From assembly GCA_963810945.1 (NCBI GenBank), contig CAWEPI010000008.1, positions 620,001-684,000 of the forward strand: a stretch of DNA of 64,000 nt. Reading direction: 5' to 3'. The notes under the pieces were generated by a model. That model was not told where the DNA came from, did no database searches, and was given only the letters and a program-made list of their open reading frames with translations. This document shows positions 37,836 to 47,060 of the stretch, in pieces. This DNA is from JAOUEA01 sp963810945. GTDB taxonomy: Bacteria; Actinomycetota; UBA4738; HRBIN12. Positions within the stretch are counted from its first letter, which is position 1, and each line of letters opens with the position of its first letter. A program made the translations under genes and the position numbers.

Positions 37836-38755
37836 GCGTCCGACTCCGTGTCACGCGTCAGCTCCAGGAAGACCGTCTCGAGGTCGGCCTCCTCGGGACG
37901 GAGCTCGCTCACGAAGAGCCCGCGCTCGGCGAGCGCGCGCGAGACGCGCTCCGCCTCCGACGGCGCGATCTTCACGTGCAGCGCATCGCCCTCGAGCGTG
38001 ACGTCCGCGCCCGCCTGGGTGAGGACCTCATGTCCCGCCGCGAGGTCGCGCAGGCGCACGACGAGCCCCTCCCCGCCCGTGCTCGCCAGGACCTCCTGCA
38101 CCGGCCCGGCGCTCACGCAGCGGCCGCGCGCCAGGATCGCGACCCGGTCGGCGGTCTGCTGGATCTCCGTGAGGATGTGGCTCGAGACGAACACCGTGCG
38201 GCCCTCGGCGCCGAGACGGCGCACCAACTCCCGCACCTCCACGATGCCGGCGGGGTCGAGACCGTTGGCGGGCTCGTCGAGGATCAGCAGGGCGGGATCC
38301 TTCAGCAGCGCCGCGGCGATGCCCAGGCGCTGCTTCATCCCCAGCGAGTACGTCTTCACCTGATCGTCCGCGCGCTCGGCCAGCCCCACCTGGGCGAGCG
38401 CCGCGTCCACGGCCTTGGGCCCGATCCCGTCGATCCGCCCCAGGATCCGCAGGTTGCGCCGACCGCTGAACCGCGGGAAGAGGGCGGGCGTCTCGACGAT
38501 GGAACCCACGCTGCGCACGACGCGCGGCAACGCCTTAGGCAGGTCGGCGTCGAGCATCCGCATGCGGCCGGCGCTCGGCGCGACGAGCCCGAGAAGACAG
38601 CGGATCGTGGTGGTCTTGCCGGCGCCGTTCGGCCCGAGGAAGCCGAAGACCCCGCCCTCGGGCACCTCGAGGTCGAGCCCATCGACGGCGAGCGTGGTGC
38701 CCTTGCGGAACCGTCGGTACTCCTTGCGGAGGCCCTCCACCTCGATGATGTTCAC
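37832..38755 (-). CDS. ABC exporter ATP-binding protein
   Basis: An ATPase of about 307 residues (GTG 38755; an ATG at 38809 gives 18 more residues but leaves only 5 bp to the divergent gene). Walker A GFLGPNGAGKTTTIRCLLGL, signature YSLGMKQRLGIAAALL, Walker B LLILDEPANGLDPAG and H-loop VFVSSHILTEIQ are present, with a C-terminal subdomain of the DrrA/CcmA type. It energises the permease encoded just downstream. Confidence 0.88.
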   Translation of the reverse strand: MNIIEVEGLRKEYRRFRKGTTLAVDGLDLEVPEGGVFGFLGPNGAGKTTTIRCLLGLVAPSAGRMRMLDADLPKALPRVVRSVGSIVETPALFPRFSGRRNLRILGRIDGIGPKAVDAALAQVGLAERADDQVKTYSLGMKQRLGIAAALLKDPALLILDEPANGLDPAGIVEVRELVRRLGAEGRTVFVSSHILTEIQQTADRVAILARGRCVSAGPVQEVLASTGGEGLVVRLRDLAAGHEVLTQAGADVTLEGDALHVKIAPSEAERVSRALAERGLFVSELRPEEADLETVFLELTRDTESDA

Positions 38756-38814
38756 CTTGGGCGCATCACCGGGCGACCTTACCCCGCCCTTGGAGCCTGC
38801 CGATAGCACCTCGC

Positions 38815-39474
38815 ATGGAGATGTGGTCGTCCTCGAAGTCCGCGGTGCCGCTCCCCGAGCACGTCCAGCGCCGGCTGAACCTCTGGAAGGGCGCCGGCGC
38901 GCTGATCCTCGTCGGTCTCTGGGGGTACTTCGGGTTCATCAAGGACGCCGAGGTCCCCGTGCTGCAGTTCCTCGACATCGCGGTCCACGAACTGGGCCAT
39001 CGCGTGTTCTCCCCGTTCGGGGAAACGACGATGCTGATGATGGGTTCGGGCTCCGAGATGCTCTTCCCCTTCGCGGTCGGGCTCGTCTTCGGGATCTGGA
39101 AACGCGATCTGATCGCCTGGGGCATCTGCTGGGCCTGGGCCGCGAGCGCGTGCGCCGACTCGGCGCGCTACATGGCCGACGCCACCCAGGGACAGCTGGC
39201 GCTACTGGGGGGCACGGGTCCGGACGCGATGGGCGACTGGGAGCGGGTCTTCGGACCCGAGCATTGGGACAAGCTCTACCTCGCCGACGACTGGGCACGC
39301 AACGTCCACACCTGGGGTCTCGTGCTCTGGTTCGTGGCGCTCGCCCTCGTGCTCACCGGGATCGCCTGGAACTGGCGGCGCCTCGACGAGGCGGAGCGAC
39401 CGGCCGCCGCGCGCCCAGCGGCGAAGCCCTCGAAGCCGTTGGCCCCCATGTCCTCCGACGACATGTGGAGATGA
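38815..39474 (+). CDS. Membrane protein with HELGH motif, uncharacterised
   Basis: A 219-residue protein (ATG 38815; ATG 38821 also possible) with about four transmembrane helices. The second hydrophobic region contains FLDIAVHELGHRVFSPFG; the HExxH inside a membrane span is the zinc signature of M50-type intramembrane proteases, but no downstream NPDG/LDG ligand motif is visible. A helix-rich middle (WGICWAWAASACADSARYMAD) and a Pro/Ala-rich cytosolic tail follow. Probably a metal-dependent membrane protein; protease activity is unproven. Confidence 0.65.
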   Translation: MEMWSSSKSAVPLPEHVQRRLNLWKGAGALILVGLWGYFGFIKDAEVPVLQFLDIAVHELGHRVFSPFGETTMLMMGSGSEMLFPFAVGLVFGIWKRDLIAWGICWAWAASACADSARYMADATQGQLALLGGTGPDAMGDWERVFGPEHWDKLYLADDWARNVHTWGLVLWFVALALVLTGIAWNWRRLDEAERPAAARPAAKPSKPLAPMSSDDMWR

Positions 39475-39534
39475 GGTCGCGGCTCCCGGCGCGCCCGCGC
39501 ATGATCGGCGCCACCTCGGTACCATCGAGGCCGC

Positions 39535-40935
39535 ATGGGCCCCCGACTCAGCACTCCCGCGCCGCTCCTCGGCACCGTCCTCGCCTCCCGCTACGAGATC
39601 CGGGCCCTGCTCGGCCGCGGCGGCATGGGCGAGGTGTACGAGGCCGTCGACCGGCAGCTCGACCGCACCGTGGCGCTGAAGGTGCTGCGTCCGGAGCTCG
39701 CCGCGGACCGACGCTTCCTCGTCCGGTTCCGGCGTGAGGCGCGCACGTCCGCCCGGCTGGCGCACCCCGGGATCGTGGCGGTCCACGACGTGGGTGAGGA
39801 CGGAGGCCGCGCGTTCATCGTGATGGAGTACGTGCCCGGTCGGACGCTCGGCCAGATCGTGCGCGACGAGGGCGGAGTGGCTCCCGCGCGCGCGGCACGT
39901 ATCGGGGCGGCCGCGGCCGACGCGCTCGCGCACGCCCACGACCGCGGGGTGGTCCATCGCGACGTCTCCCCCGGCAACGTCATGGTCACGCCGGACGGCG
40001 AGGTGAAGGTGCTCGACTTCGGCATCGCGCGTGCGGCGCGCGGGTCGGCGCGATCGGGATCCCCGTCGGCGCACGGCACGGTGGCCTACGTGGCGCCGGA
40101 GCAGGCACGGGGTGAGGCCTCGGATCAACGCGCCGACGTCTACGCGCTCGGCGCGGTGCTCTACGAGCTCCTCACGGGCCGCCCCCCCTTCGAGGGAGCC
40201 ACCACCGTCGAGGTGATCCGCCACGTTGGTGAGCGTACGCCGACGCCCGTATCGACGCTGCGCCCCGACGTGGGAGCCGAGCTCGACCACGTGATCGGGC
40301 GCTGCCTCGCGAAGGACCCGTCCGCCCGGTGGGTGCGCGCGGACGAGCTGGCGACGGCTCTGCGGGATGCCGCGGCCTCTGCTCCGGAGCGAGCCCTCGC
40401 CATCACCGCGCCTCCGACCGACCCGGACCGCACGGCGCCCCTCGCGGTCGCGGCCACCGCCGAGCTGCCGCCGGAGCGGTCGGCGCGCGCGCCGCGCCCG
40501 CGTCGGCGCATCGGACGGGTCGCGTCGCTGGCCGCGGTCGCGACGATGGCGATCGGCGGCCTCTGGCTGCTCCTGCCCGCGCTCGCCTCGCTGTCCGACC
40601 CGGTTCGGCCGCGGCTGCACGGGCCCCGCCCGGTGCCGGTCCCCACGGGCTTGTCGGTGGCGACGTCGTGCGACGGGTTCCTCGCCACGCGGGCGGAGCT
40701 CGCGTGGACGCCCGGCGGGCCCTCCAAGGGGTACGAGATCTACCGACACGAGCCCGGCGCGGCCGGCTACACGCTGATCGCCCGGATCGACGACTGGCAC
40801 GCCACGTCCTACGTCGACACGTCGCTCGGCGTCGACATCACCTACAGGTACCGCATGCGCGCCGTGAACGGTCCACGGGTGAGCCGGCCCAGCCGCGAGG
40901 CCGTCGCGCCGACGCCGCTCTTCTGCCTCGCGTAG
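39535..40935 (+). CDS. Membrane Ser/Thr protein kinase with extracellular fibronectin III-like domain
   Basis: A 466-residue protein. The kinase domain (about 20-285) has the glycine loop LLGRGGMGEVYEA, VALKVLRPE, the catalytic loop VVHRDVSPGNVMV, DFGIARAAR and GTVAYVAPEQARG. The Lys that usually follows HRD-x is Ser (HRDVSPGN), a known variant in some bacterial kinases. A transmembrane helix (about 335-355) is followed by a fibronectin III-like domain (SKGYEIYRHEPGAAGYTL, ITYRYRMRAVNG). It is distinct from the PASTA kinase at 62.6 kb. Sensing outside and phosphorylation inside are inferred. Confidence 0.88.
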   Translation: MGPRLSTPAPLLGTVLASRYEIRALLGRGGMGEVYEAVDRQLDRTVALKVLRPELAADRRFLVRFRREARTSARLAHPGIVAVHDVGEDGGRAFIVMEYVPGRTLGQIVRDEGGVAPARAARIGAAAADALAHAHDRGVVHRDVSPGNVMVTPDGEVKVLDFGIARAARGSARSGSPSAHGTVAYVAPEQARGEASDQRADVYALGAVLYELLTGRPPFEGATTVEVIRHVGERTPTPVSTLRPDVGAELDHVIGRCLAKDPSARWVRADELATALRDAAASAPERALAITAPPTDPDRTAPLAVAATAELPPERSARAPRPRRRIGRVASLAAVATMAIGGLWLLLPALASLSDPVRPRLHGPRPVPVPTGLSVATSCDGFLATRAELAWTPGGPSKGYEIYRHEPGAAGYTLIARIDDWHATSYVDTSLGVDITYRYRMRAVNGPRVSRPSREAVAPTPLFCLA

Positions 40936-40941
40936 GGCCGC

Positions 40942-41418
40942 TCAGCTCCGGCGGATCGACGCGGAACGTCGTCTGCGGCCGACCCCGAGATCGCGATCCT
41001 CGCGCGCCACGGCGTCCAAGGTTGCCCCGGCGAGCGCTCCGCGGACCGCTTCGGCGGCCGCCGCCCACGTGGGGTGCACCGCGCACGCGTCGTCCCAGCG
41101 GCACGGACCGCCGGCGAGCGGGCACCGTGCGTTCACGAGCGAGCCCTCGGCGGCCTCCACCACCTCGAGCATCGTGATCTCCGACGGCGGGCGGGCGAGG
41201 CGGAAGCCGCCCCCGCGGCCCGGGCGAGAGCCGGCGATCCCCGCGCGCACCAGCATCCCCATCACCTGGGGCGTGTAGGCGCGCGGCAGGTCCATGTCCT
41301 CCGCCACGGCGCTGATCGTGAGATAGCCACCCGCCTCGTACCCCTCGGCCAGCGCGATCGCTGCGCGCACCGCGTAGTCACCCGCGCGGGAAAGGGTCAG
41401 GTCCATGGTCCCGAGCAT
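40942..41418 (-). CDS. Rrf2-family Fe-S regulator (NsrR-like)
   Basis: A 158-residue protein (ATG 41406 gives the family-typical MDLTLSRAGDYAVRA start and is an alternative). The winged helix TISAVAEDMDLPRAYTPQVM and wing SRPGRGGGFRLARP are followed by three cysteines C99, C106, C112 in the Fe-S loop. NsrR, IscR and RirA share this layout. Because it is divergent from a copper nitrite reductase gene with palindromes between them, an NO- or nitrite-responsive NsrR-like repressor is the best guess. Confidence 0.87.
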   Translation of the reverse strand: MLGTMDLTLSRAGDYAVRAAIALAEGYEAGGYLTISAVAEDMDLPRAYTPQVMGMLVRAGIAGSRPGRGGGFRLARPPSEITMLEVVEAAEGSLVNARCPLAGGPCRWDDACAVHPTWAAAAEAVRGALAGATLDAVAREDRDLGVGRRRRSASIRRS

Positions 41419-41434
41419 ATCGGGACCTTGACCC

Positions 41435-41456
41435 CATCACTAAACGTTTAGTGATG
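41435..41456. promoter_or_regulatory. Perfect 22-bp palindrome, probable Rrf2/NsrR operator
   Basis: CATCACTAAAC and its exact reverse complement GTTTAGTGATG abut to form a perfect 22-bp palindrome between the divergent regulator and nitrite reductase genes. It is AT-rich in an otherwise GC-rich region and overlaps the likely promoter (TTGACC at 41429). Binding is inferred. Confidence 0.7.
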
Positions 41457-41457
41457 A

Positions 41458-41471
41458 GCTATAGATATAGC
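41458..41471. promoter_or_regulatory. Second short inverted repeat next to the palindrome
   Basis: GCTATA-ga-TATAGC, 1 bp after the 22-bp palindrome and 40 bp before the nitrite reductase start. It could be an extended -10 region or a second regulator site. Confidence 0.4.
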
Positions 41472-41510
41472 CGTCGAACCTCACCCCGGGGTCGCCAGGA
41501 GGCGGTCGTC

Positions 41511-42950
41511 ATGAAGAAGTTCATCCCGATCGGAGCGGTGGTGCTCGCCGTGGTCGTAGTGGTCGGCCTCACCGTGGTCGCGCCCGCGCTGTCCGGCGGT
41601 TCTCAAGGGCAGGCGGCCGACACCCCGAACTACAAGGTGGACGGCGCCAACGGCACGATGGTGAACGTCGACCTCAAGGCGTTCGAGACCGTCCAGGAGA
41701 TCGCCCCCGGCGTGAAGTACCACGTCTGGACGTTCGACGGGACCGCGCCCGGCCCCGTGATCCGCGTGCACCTAGGTGACACGATCCACTTCACGCTGAC
41801 GAACGCGAGCACGATCGGGATGCAGCACTCGATCGACTTCCACGCGGCGATGACGCCGTGGGCCGACCTGCCGAAGGCCGGCTCCACGACCCTGACCGGC
41901 AACTATCAGCCGGTGAACCCCGGCGACACGAAGAGCTTCGACTGGGTCGCGATGTACCCGGGCGTCTTCATGTACCACTGCGGGGTGCCGCCGGTGCTCC
42001 AGCACATCTCGAACGGGATGTACGGCGCCATCGTCGTCGAGCCCGAGGACCTGGCCCCCGAGCGCGAGTTCGTCCTGGTCTCCAGCGAGTTCTACCCGGG
42101 CGCCAAGCCCATCCATGGCGTGTACGAAGGTGACCTGGACAGGATGGCCGCGGTCGACCCGCAGTACGTGGTCTTCAACGGGATCGCAGACCAGTACAAG
42201 GACACACCGCTCGTGGTGCAGCCCGACGAGCCGTTCCGGATCTGGGTGATGAACGCCGGACCCACGCTCACGAACGCGTTCCACGTGATCGGCACGATGT
42301 TCAACGAGACCCACGACACGGGGAACCCCGCCAACACCGAGTACGGGCTGCAGACCTACAACATCCCGCCCGGAAGCGGCGCGATGTTCGAGATGCAGAT
42401 CCCCGACGCCGGGCTCTATCCGTTCGTGACCCACGCCTTCGCGTACACGGGCCTCGGCGCGGTGGGCCTGATCAAGGTCGACCCGAACGCGCCCGACGCG
42501 CCGGAGAGCTACCCGCTGATGGGCGACCCGTTCACCGCGGGGGTGGCACCGTTCGGGCCGGGGGGCGGCGGATCGACGAGCACCACGTCGAGCGCGTCCC
42601 CGACGATGTCGATGCCGATGTCACCGAGCGCCTCGACGGCTCCGGCCTCATGCACGCCGAAGGGGACCGCGCTCAAGCTCGTGGCGCACAACACGCTGTT
42701 CGACACCGCGTGCCTCGCGGCGCCCGCCGGCAAGGCGTTCACGATCGCGTTCGACAACCAGGACCCGGCGATCCCGCACAACATGTCGATCTACACGGAC
42801 GATTCCGCCACCACGGCCCTGTTCACCGGCGAGGTTGTCACCGGCCCCAAGAAGGTCACCTACGACGTGCCCGCGCTCGACGCCGGCACGTACTTCTTCC
42901 GGTGCGACGTCCACCCGACGACGATGACGGGCACGTTCATCGTGGGGTAG
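41511..42950 (+). CDS. nirK: Copper nitrite reductase (NirK-like) with C-terminal cupredoxin
   Basis: A 479-residue protein; ATG 41511 after AGGAGG. An N-terminal membrane anchor (about 7-27) is followed by two cupredoxin domains. Ligands align with CuNIR: type 1 copper H106, C157, H165, M170; type 2 copper H111, H156, H308; catalytic D109 and H258. It reduces nitrite to NO at the outer membrane face. A Ser/Thr/Pro linker (about 350-380) leads to an extra cupredoxin (about 385-479) with H423, C465, H468, M472, likely an attached electron donor. The multicopper-oxidase fold is shared with laccases, but the ligand set fits NirK. Confidence 0.88.
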   Translation: MKKFIPIGAVVLAVVVVVGLTVVAPALSGGSQGQAADTPNYKVDGANGTMVNVDLKAFETVQEIAPGVKYHVWTFDGTAPGPVIRVHLGDTIHFTLTNASTIGMQHSIDFHAAMTPWADLPKAGSTTLTGNYQPVNPGDTKSFDWVAMYPGVFMYHCGVPPVLQHISNGMYGAIVVEPEDLAPEREFVLVSSEFYPGAKPIHGVYEGDLDRMAAVDPQYVVFNGIADQYKDTPLVVQPDEPFRIWVMNAGPTLTNAFHVIGTMFNETHDTGNPANTEYGLQTYNIPPGSGAMFEMQIPDAGLYPFVTHAFAYTGLGAVGLIKVDPNAPDAPESYPLMGDPFTAGVAPFGPGGGGSTSTTSSASPTMSMPMSPSASTAPASCTPKGTALKLVAHNTLFDTACLAAPAGKAFTIAFDNQDPAIPHNMSIYTDDSATTALFTGEVVTGPKKVTYDVPALDAGTYFFRCDVHPTTMTGTFIVG

Positions 42951-42968
42951 CGGCAGGCGGGGACGGGG

Positions 42969-43761
42969 TCAGCCCTCCTGCACCATCTGCAGGAGGGTGA
43001 TCCCGTCCCGGTCCTCGGTGAGGGAAGGCAGGTAGCGGAACCCCGCCGGGTGCTCCCATCCCGCGAGGTCGTCGGGACCGGCCGCCGGATGGGCGAGGAG
43101 GAAGCGCACCAGCGCCCCCTTCAGGAACTTGTTCCAGTGGGAGACCGCGGTGAGGGAGCCGTCGGCGCTGCGTTCCAGGAAGCGGACCGCGTACTGGGTC
43201 ACCCGCTCGGGAGGCTGCCACGCCATCGGCATGCTCGTTCGGCAGGAGGTTCCAGACCGGGCGTCCCGCGGCTCGCTCGGCCACTCGGGCGGAGAGATCA
43301 TCGCGCCACCACGTCGAGAGCTTGCCGAGCCGGGGCAGTGACGCTCCCATCTTCAGCTTGTAGTCGGGGATCGGGTCGCTCGGCGCCACCGCGCCCCACA
43401 GACCGGAGAGGATGATCACGCTGCCGTCGAAGCGTCGGCGGTGCGCGGCCGAGAGCGACCCCGCGTCGAGGGCGTCGTACAGCACGCCCGTGTACCGCTC
43501 GATCGCGGGGAGGGTGGGGGCGGCGCGCACCGTGCGGTCGGCCTCCGTGGCGGCACCGAGGGCGGTTCCCTTCACGCCGAGCAACTGGGCCCGGGTGGCG
43601 ACGCTGCCACGCATCGCACGCGCGAGGACCACCATCAGGTCGGAGCGCCGGTCGTCTAGGTCGATCTCCATCGTGCCCGGTGCCCACGGCGCGCCGGTGC
43701 CGCCGGAGGCCTTGCCCTCGGAGGGTGGAAGGAGGATCAACGGCAGGGTGGCGGCGGCCAT
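42969..43761 (-). CDS. yaaA: YaaA/DUF328-family peroxide-stress protein (frameshifted)
   Basis: ATG 43761 opens MAAATLPLILLPPSEGKASGG, the YaaA N-terminal signature. GVLYDALDAGSLSAAH and YKLKMGASLP follow up to PVWNLLPNEHAD. The rest (AWQPPERVTQYAVRFLE, VSHWNKFLKGALVRFLL) is in the next frame. One surplus G at about 43225-43235 (GATGGCG) explains the break and gives the family run NEHADAWQPPE. Length 793 bp is 3n+1. YaaA binds DNA and limits oxidative damage by iron in Escherichia coli. Likely a sequence error. Confidence 0.85.
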
Positions 43762-43855
43762 CGGCCGCCCATGATGGCAGGACGCACGCGCGGTCTCGCC
43801 TCGCGCGGCCCACGAGCCGCCGCGTACCATATGCCGACCATCGAAGGGAGGCTCC

Positions 43856-46135
43856 GTGGCGTCAGTCGACACCGCAGCCCGGGGGACGGGCTTCGTCCGC
43901 CCGGACGGCAAGGAGAAGGTCACCGGCTCCGGTCGCTACACGGCCGACCTCACCCTCACGGGTCAGGCCTACGCGCGCTTCCGCTATACGGACCACCCCC
44001 ACGCGCGGATCCTCCGCGTCAACACCTCCAAGGCGCGCGCGCTCTCCGGCGTGCTGGCCGTGATCACGCACGAGGACGTGCCCGACGTGAAGTACGGGCA
44101 GATGGTCCAGGACCGGTACCTGTTCGCGAAGGACGTCGTGCGCTGGGAGGCCGACATCATCGCCGGCGTCGCGGCCACATCCGAGGAGATCGCCGCCGAA
44201 GCGGTCCGCCTGATCGAGGTCGAGTACGAGGTCCTGCCCCCCATCACCGACTTCGAGGCGGCGACCGCGGAGGGAGCGCCCCTCGTGCATCCCGAGTGGT
44301 CGACGGACGGCCGCGACGAGGGCCTCGTGTCCGACGGCAACACCCTGGGGTACTCCACCATCGTGAAGGGTGACGTCGACGCGGGCATGGCCGCGGCCGA
44401 CGTCGTCGTCAAGGGGCGTTACGTCTCCGACCCAGCGCACGGCGTGCCGATCGAGCCGCACGCGGTCGTCGCCCAGTGGCAGGGCGACCGGGTGACGATC
44501 TGGACCTCCTCCCAGGTGCCCTACATCGCCCGCTCCGGCGTCGCGCACACGCTGCAGATCCCCGAGGCCAACGTGCGCGTGATCGTGCCGCTGCTCGGCG
44601 GCGGCTTCGGCGCCAAGTGCGACTTCCACTTCGAGGCGCACGTCGCGGCGCTCGCGCGGGCGGCCGGCCGTCCCGTGAAGCTCGTCTTCTCCCGCGAGGA
44701 GGAGTTCATCGCCATCGACCATCGCCGCGAAGGCATGGTGCTCGAGTTCGAGACCGGGGCCAAGAGCGACGGGACCCTCGTGGCACGACGGGCGCGCCTG
44801 GTCCTCGACAAGGGCGCGTACTGCGGTGAGGGCGGGTTCCTGGGGCAGATGGCCGCGATGCACGCGTGCGGCCCGTACGTGCTCGAACACGTCTTCGTCG
44901 AGTCGTGGCTCAACTACTCCACCACCCAGCCTTCGGCCTCGGTGCGCGCGCCGGCGGCACCACAGGTCTGCTGGGCGCTCGAGCAGCACATGGACGAGGT
45001 GGCGGACGCGCTCGGGATGGATCCCGTCGAGCTCCGACGCAAGACCCTGATCCGGGAGGGCGACGAGGGGCCGACGAAGCAGGTCTTCGACCACATCGCG
45101 ATCCGCGAGACGCTCGATCGCGCCGCCGAGCTGATCGGATACGGCGAGGAGCTGCCCGAGGACGAGGCGATCGGCTTCTCGTGCGGGTGGTGGCCGAGCT
45201 TCTCCTCGAACGCGGGCGCCTACGTGCAGCTGAACCCCGACGGCTCCGGCACGATCGTCACCGGCGCGCAGGAGAACGGGACCGGGGCCGTGATGGCGAT
45301 GCCGAAGTTCGTGGCCGAGATGCTGGGCATGCATCCCGAGGACTTCCAGATCCTCTATCAGGACACCGACGCTGCGCCGTGGGACATGGGCTCGGCCGGC
45401 TCGCAGACCACGTTCAACGCGGTACGGGCGGTGCTCGACGCCGCCTCCGACGTCCGCGACCAGCTGCTGGAGGCCGCGGCCGAGCAGCTCGAGGCCGCGA
45501 AGGACGATCTCGAGCTCGCGGACGGCAACGTCCGCGTGAAGGGCTCGCCCGACCACGCCGTGGCGGTCTCGGAGATCGCGGCGGCCACCACGATCCACGG
45601 CAAGGGCGCGGGGGCGCTGCCCGACTCGCCGCCGGTGGACGCGGCCTCGTGCGTGGGACGGCTGGGGTTCGAGTCGTTCCTGGCGCCGCAGCTCTTCACC
45701 CACGCCGCGCGCGTGAAGGTGGACCGCGACACCGGCGTGGTGCGCGTGCTGCAGGTGGCGGCCGCACACGACTCCGGACGCATCCTCAACCGGATCGGGG
45801 CCGACGGGCAGGTCTACGGCGGCGTCGTGATGGGGATCGGCCAGGCGCTCTCCGAGGGCACCCTCCTCGACGAGGACGGACGGCAACGCAACCCCCACCT
45901 CCTCGACTACAAGCTCGTGACCTCGGCGGACGCGCCGCGGATCGACATCGACTGGATCGAGATCGACACGCCCGATGCCGGGCCGAACGGCTCCAAGGGC
46001 GTAGGCGAGCCGCCGTGCGTCCCCACCGCGGGCGCGGTGGCGAACGCGATCGCACGGGTGATCGGCACGCACGTCACGGAACTGCCGATGACGCCCGAGC
46101 GGGTCTGGCGCACCGTCCACGGAGAGGACGCATGA
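43856..46135 (+). CDS. Xanthine dehydrogenase-family molybdenum hydroxylase, large subunit
   Basis: A 759-residue protein; GTG 43856 after AAGGGAGG. It binds molybdopterin-cytosine dinucleotide. Signatures: KEKVTGSGRYTADLTL, PLLGGGFGAKCDFHFEAHVA, SVRAPAAPQ, MGSAGSQTTFNAV and the active-site Glu in GSKGVGEPPCVPT. The CO dehydrogenase active-site loop AYRCSFR is absent, so it is not a form I CO dehydrogenase; it hydroxylates an aldehyde or N-heterocycle of unknown identity. It overlaps the FAD subunit gene by 4 bp in an L-M-S operon. Confidence 0.92.
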   Translation: MASVDTAARGTGFVRPDGKEKVTGSGRYTADLTLTGQAYARFRYTDHPHARILRVNTSKARALSGVLAVITHEDVPDVKYGQMVQDRYLFAKDVVRWEADIIAGVAATSEEIAAEAVRLIEVEYEVLPPITDFEAATAEGAPLVHPEWSTDGRDEGLVSDGNTLGYSTIVKGDVDAGMAAADVVVKGRYVSDPAHGVPIEPHAVVAQWQGDRVTIWTSSQVPYIARSGVAHTLQIPEANVRVIVPLLGGGFGAKCDFHFEAHVAALARAAGRPVKLVFSREEEFIAIDHRREGMVLEFETGAKSDGTLVARRARLVLDKGAYCGEGGFLGQMAAMHACGPYVLEHVFVESWLNYSTTQPSASVRAPAAPQVCWALEQHMDEVADALGMDPVELRRKTLIREGDEGPTKQVFDHIAIRETLDRAAELIGYGEELPEDEAIGFSCGWWPSFSSNAGAYVQLNPDGSGTIVTGAQENGTGAVMAMPKFVAEMLGMHPEDFQILYQDTDAAPWDMGSAGSQTTFNAVRAVLDAASDVRDQLLEAAAEQLEAAKDDLELADGNVRVKGSPDHAVAVSEIAAATTIHGKGAGALPDSPPVDAASCVGRLGFESFLAPQLFTHAARVKVDRDTGVVRVLQVAAAHDSGRILNRIGADGQVYGGVVMGIGQALSEGTLLDEDGRQRNPHLLDYKLVTSADAPRIDIDWIEIDTPDAGPNGSKGVGEPPCVPTAGAVANAIARVIGTHVTELPMTPERVWRTVHGEDA

Positions 46136-47034
46136 GCCGGTCCTACGTGGCCCCGACCTCCCTCGACGAAGCCCTCGCCGCGCTGGCGACGGGCGCGCGC
46201 CCGGTGGCGGGCGGTACGGACCTCGTCGTAGGCGCGCGCCAGGGCAAGGCGCCACTCCCCGACGCGCTCCTCGCGATCCACCGGATCGAAGCGCTCCGCG
46301 GGATCGAGGAGGTGGACGGCGGTGGGCTGCGCCTCGGCACGCTGGCCACGCACGAAGAGATCGTGGCGCACACGGCGGTGCGCGAGCGGTTCGCCGCGCT
46401 GGCCGACGCCTCGGCGATCGTGGGGTCGCACGCCACGCGCGCGCAGGGGACGATCGGCGGCAACGTGATGAACGCATCTCCCGCGATGGACGCGGGCGGT
46501 CCGCTGCTCTGCTTCGACGCCACGGTGACGCTCCGATCGACCACCGGCGAGCGCGTCGTGCCGCTCGCGGAACTCTGGACCGGCCCCGGCGCCACGACCG
46601 CCTCGGCGGACGAGCTGCTCGTCGCGGTCGACCTGCCCGTCCCCGCCGCGGGCACCGGGTCCTGCTACGTCCGCCTGGAGTACCGGCGGCAGATGGAGAT
46701 CGCCGTCGTGGGCGCGACCGTGGCCGTCACGCTCGACGCGGGCACGGTTACCCAGGCCCGCGTGGCCATCACCGCGTTGGCGCCCACGATCCGCAGGGTC
46801 CCCCAGGCCGAGGCGACACTCGTCGGCTCGGACGGAGGTGCGGCGGCCGTCGACGCCGCGGGCGACGCCGTGGCCGCCGCGTCCACGCCCATCAGCGACG
46901 TCCGCGGCTCCGCCGCATACCGCCTGGCGATGGCGCGCGTGATCGGGCGCCGCGCCGTGAGCAGCGCGCTCGCCCGCGCGCGCGGCGAGGACGTCCCGAT
47001 CCCCGCGAGCCCCGCCCTGCACGGCGCCCGCTGA
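46132..47034 (+). CDS. Molybdenum hydroxylase FAD-binding (medium) subunit
   Basis: A 300-residue protein; ATG 46132 overlaps the large-subunit stop (ATGA). The FAD motifs VAGGTDLVVGARQGK and ATRAQGTIGGNVMNASPAMD (the TIGGN loop) are clear, and a CO_deh_flav_C domain covers the last 100 residues. It shuttles electrons from the Fe-S subunit to an acceptor. Confidence 0.92.
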   Translation: MSRSYVAPTSLDEALAALATGARPVAGGTDLVVGARQGKAPLPDALLAIHRIEALRGIEEVDGGGLRLGTLATHEEIVAHTAVRERFAALADASAIVGSHATRAQGTIGGNVMNASPAMDAGGPLLCFDATVTLRSTTGERVVPLAELWTGPGATTASADELLVAVDLPVPAAGTGSCYVRLEYRRQMEIAVVGATVAVTLDAGTVTQARVAITALAPTIRRVPQAEATLVGSDGGAAAVDAAGDAVAAASTPISDVRGSAAYRLAMARVIGRRAVSSALARARGEDVPIPASPALHGAR

Positions 47035-47060
47035 CGCACCCGAGGAGGAGAGCCACGCCC

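Noticed and set aside
35473..37854. 793-residue minus-strand ORF
   Set aside because: Covers larC antisense and the permease out of frame and contains no motif.
43862..46477. 871-residue minus-strand ORF
   Set aside because: Antisense to the molybdenum hydroxylase large and medium subunit genes; Arg/His/Gly-rich shadow.
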